Shown: piece after piece, positions 63,900-64,000 of the stretch
How positions within the stretch are numbered: position 1 is the stretch's first letter
Layout of the letters: every line of letters starts with the position of its first letter
Position numbers and translations under genes: made by a program
The notes under the pieces: generated by a model
What the model was told of the DNA's origin: nothing
Database searches by the model: none
Seen by the model: only the letters and a program-made list of their open reading frames with translations
Origin: Variovorax sp. PAMC28562
GTDB taxonomy: Bacteria > Pseudomonadota > Gammaproteobacteria > Burkholderiales > Burkholderiaceae_C
Reading direction: 5' to 3'
Length of the DNA: 64,000 nucleotides
NCBI RefSeq assembly: GCF_014303735.1
Contig: NZ_CP060296.1
Coordinates: forward strand, 3,111,501-3,175,500

Positions 63900-64000
63900 T
63901 CCGACGCTCCGTCGAGATAGATGCGCTGGGCGTTGCCGCCGAAGATCGCGTCGCGCGCCGTGCCGGCCAGGTGCGCCAGCAACGCTTGTGCGCTGGCCAT
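63896..64000 (-). CDS. amidohydrolase family protein, C-terminal end
   Basis: Only the last 34 residues are inside the window: an Ala/Leu-rich helix and DAIFGGNAQRIYLDG. The stretch IFGGNAxRxYxL is the usual C-terminal motif of amidohydrolase-2 (ACMSD-like) proteins, so the call is likely although the body of the gene is outside. Its stop overlaps the DUF1349 start (ATGA). Confidence 0.65.
   Translation of the reverse strand: MASAQALLAHLAGTARDAIFGGNAQRIYLDGASE

Overview
The window is GC-rich DNA (roughly 64 % by eye) with dense gene packing and many 4-base ATGA/GTGA start-stop overlaps. The gene content (GcvA-type LysR regulators, a glycine riboswitch before gcvT, a tad pilus locus, ETF-ubiquinone oxidoreductase, EutBC with a permease) points to a betaproteobacterium of the order Burkholderiales, most likely Comamonadaceae such as Variovorax. 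No rRNA, tRNA, CRISPR array, prophage or insertion sequence was recognised. The assignment rests on protein resemblance recalled from memory, not on a database search.

Layout. 1-2001: end of a DUF1800 gene and its usual partner DUF1501. 2020-10929: a LysR regulator divergent from an aldolase-MFS pair, a nitronate monooxygenase-esterase pair, an aspartate carbamoyltransferase carrying an N-terminal helix-turn-helix, a flavin reductase, a DUF3014 membrane protein and an SDR. 10926-15610: gcvT-gcvH-gcvP behind a glycine riboswitch with an intrinsic terminator; the SDR is translationally coupled to gcvP. 15771-19391: a periplasmic GMC dehydrogenase set (cytochrome c, Tat-dependent small subunit, GMC flavoprotein) with a ribbon-helix-helix protein and a glyoxalase I. 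19459-31427: a tad/Flp pilus operon on the minus strand, with an FHA-CpaF fusion and a 58-residue Flp-like pilin.

31631-42130: an AraC regulator, then a minus-strand operon holding pxpA, separate biotin carrier and biotin carboxylase genes, KipI/KipA-type pxpB and pxpC, and a complete ABC importer with a TorT-like binding protein. A LysR gene is divergent from it. The carboxylase parts match the domains of urea carboxylase but lie in separate genes, so this is the best candidate for an undescribed catabolic system. 42127-46493: a scarred region with an internally deleted SRPBCC gene, LysR fragments, a higBA toxin-antitoxin pair, a frameshifted DJ-1/PfpI gene and an aldehyde dehydrogenase remnant. 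46619-50472: a second aldolase and a MocR regulator divergent from gabT.

50429-58207: ETF-QO, SDR and thioesterase genes, then an OmpR-type two-component system divergent from a PAP2 phosphatase and an EptA/MCR-type phosphoethanolamine transferase, a likely envelope-charge module. 58212-64000: an AhpD-like protein, the eutBC-permease ethanolamine operon, a secreted FKBP isomerase, a DUF1349 protein and the end of an amidohydrolase gene.
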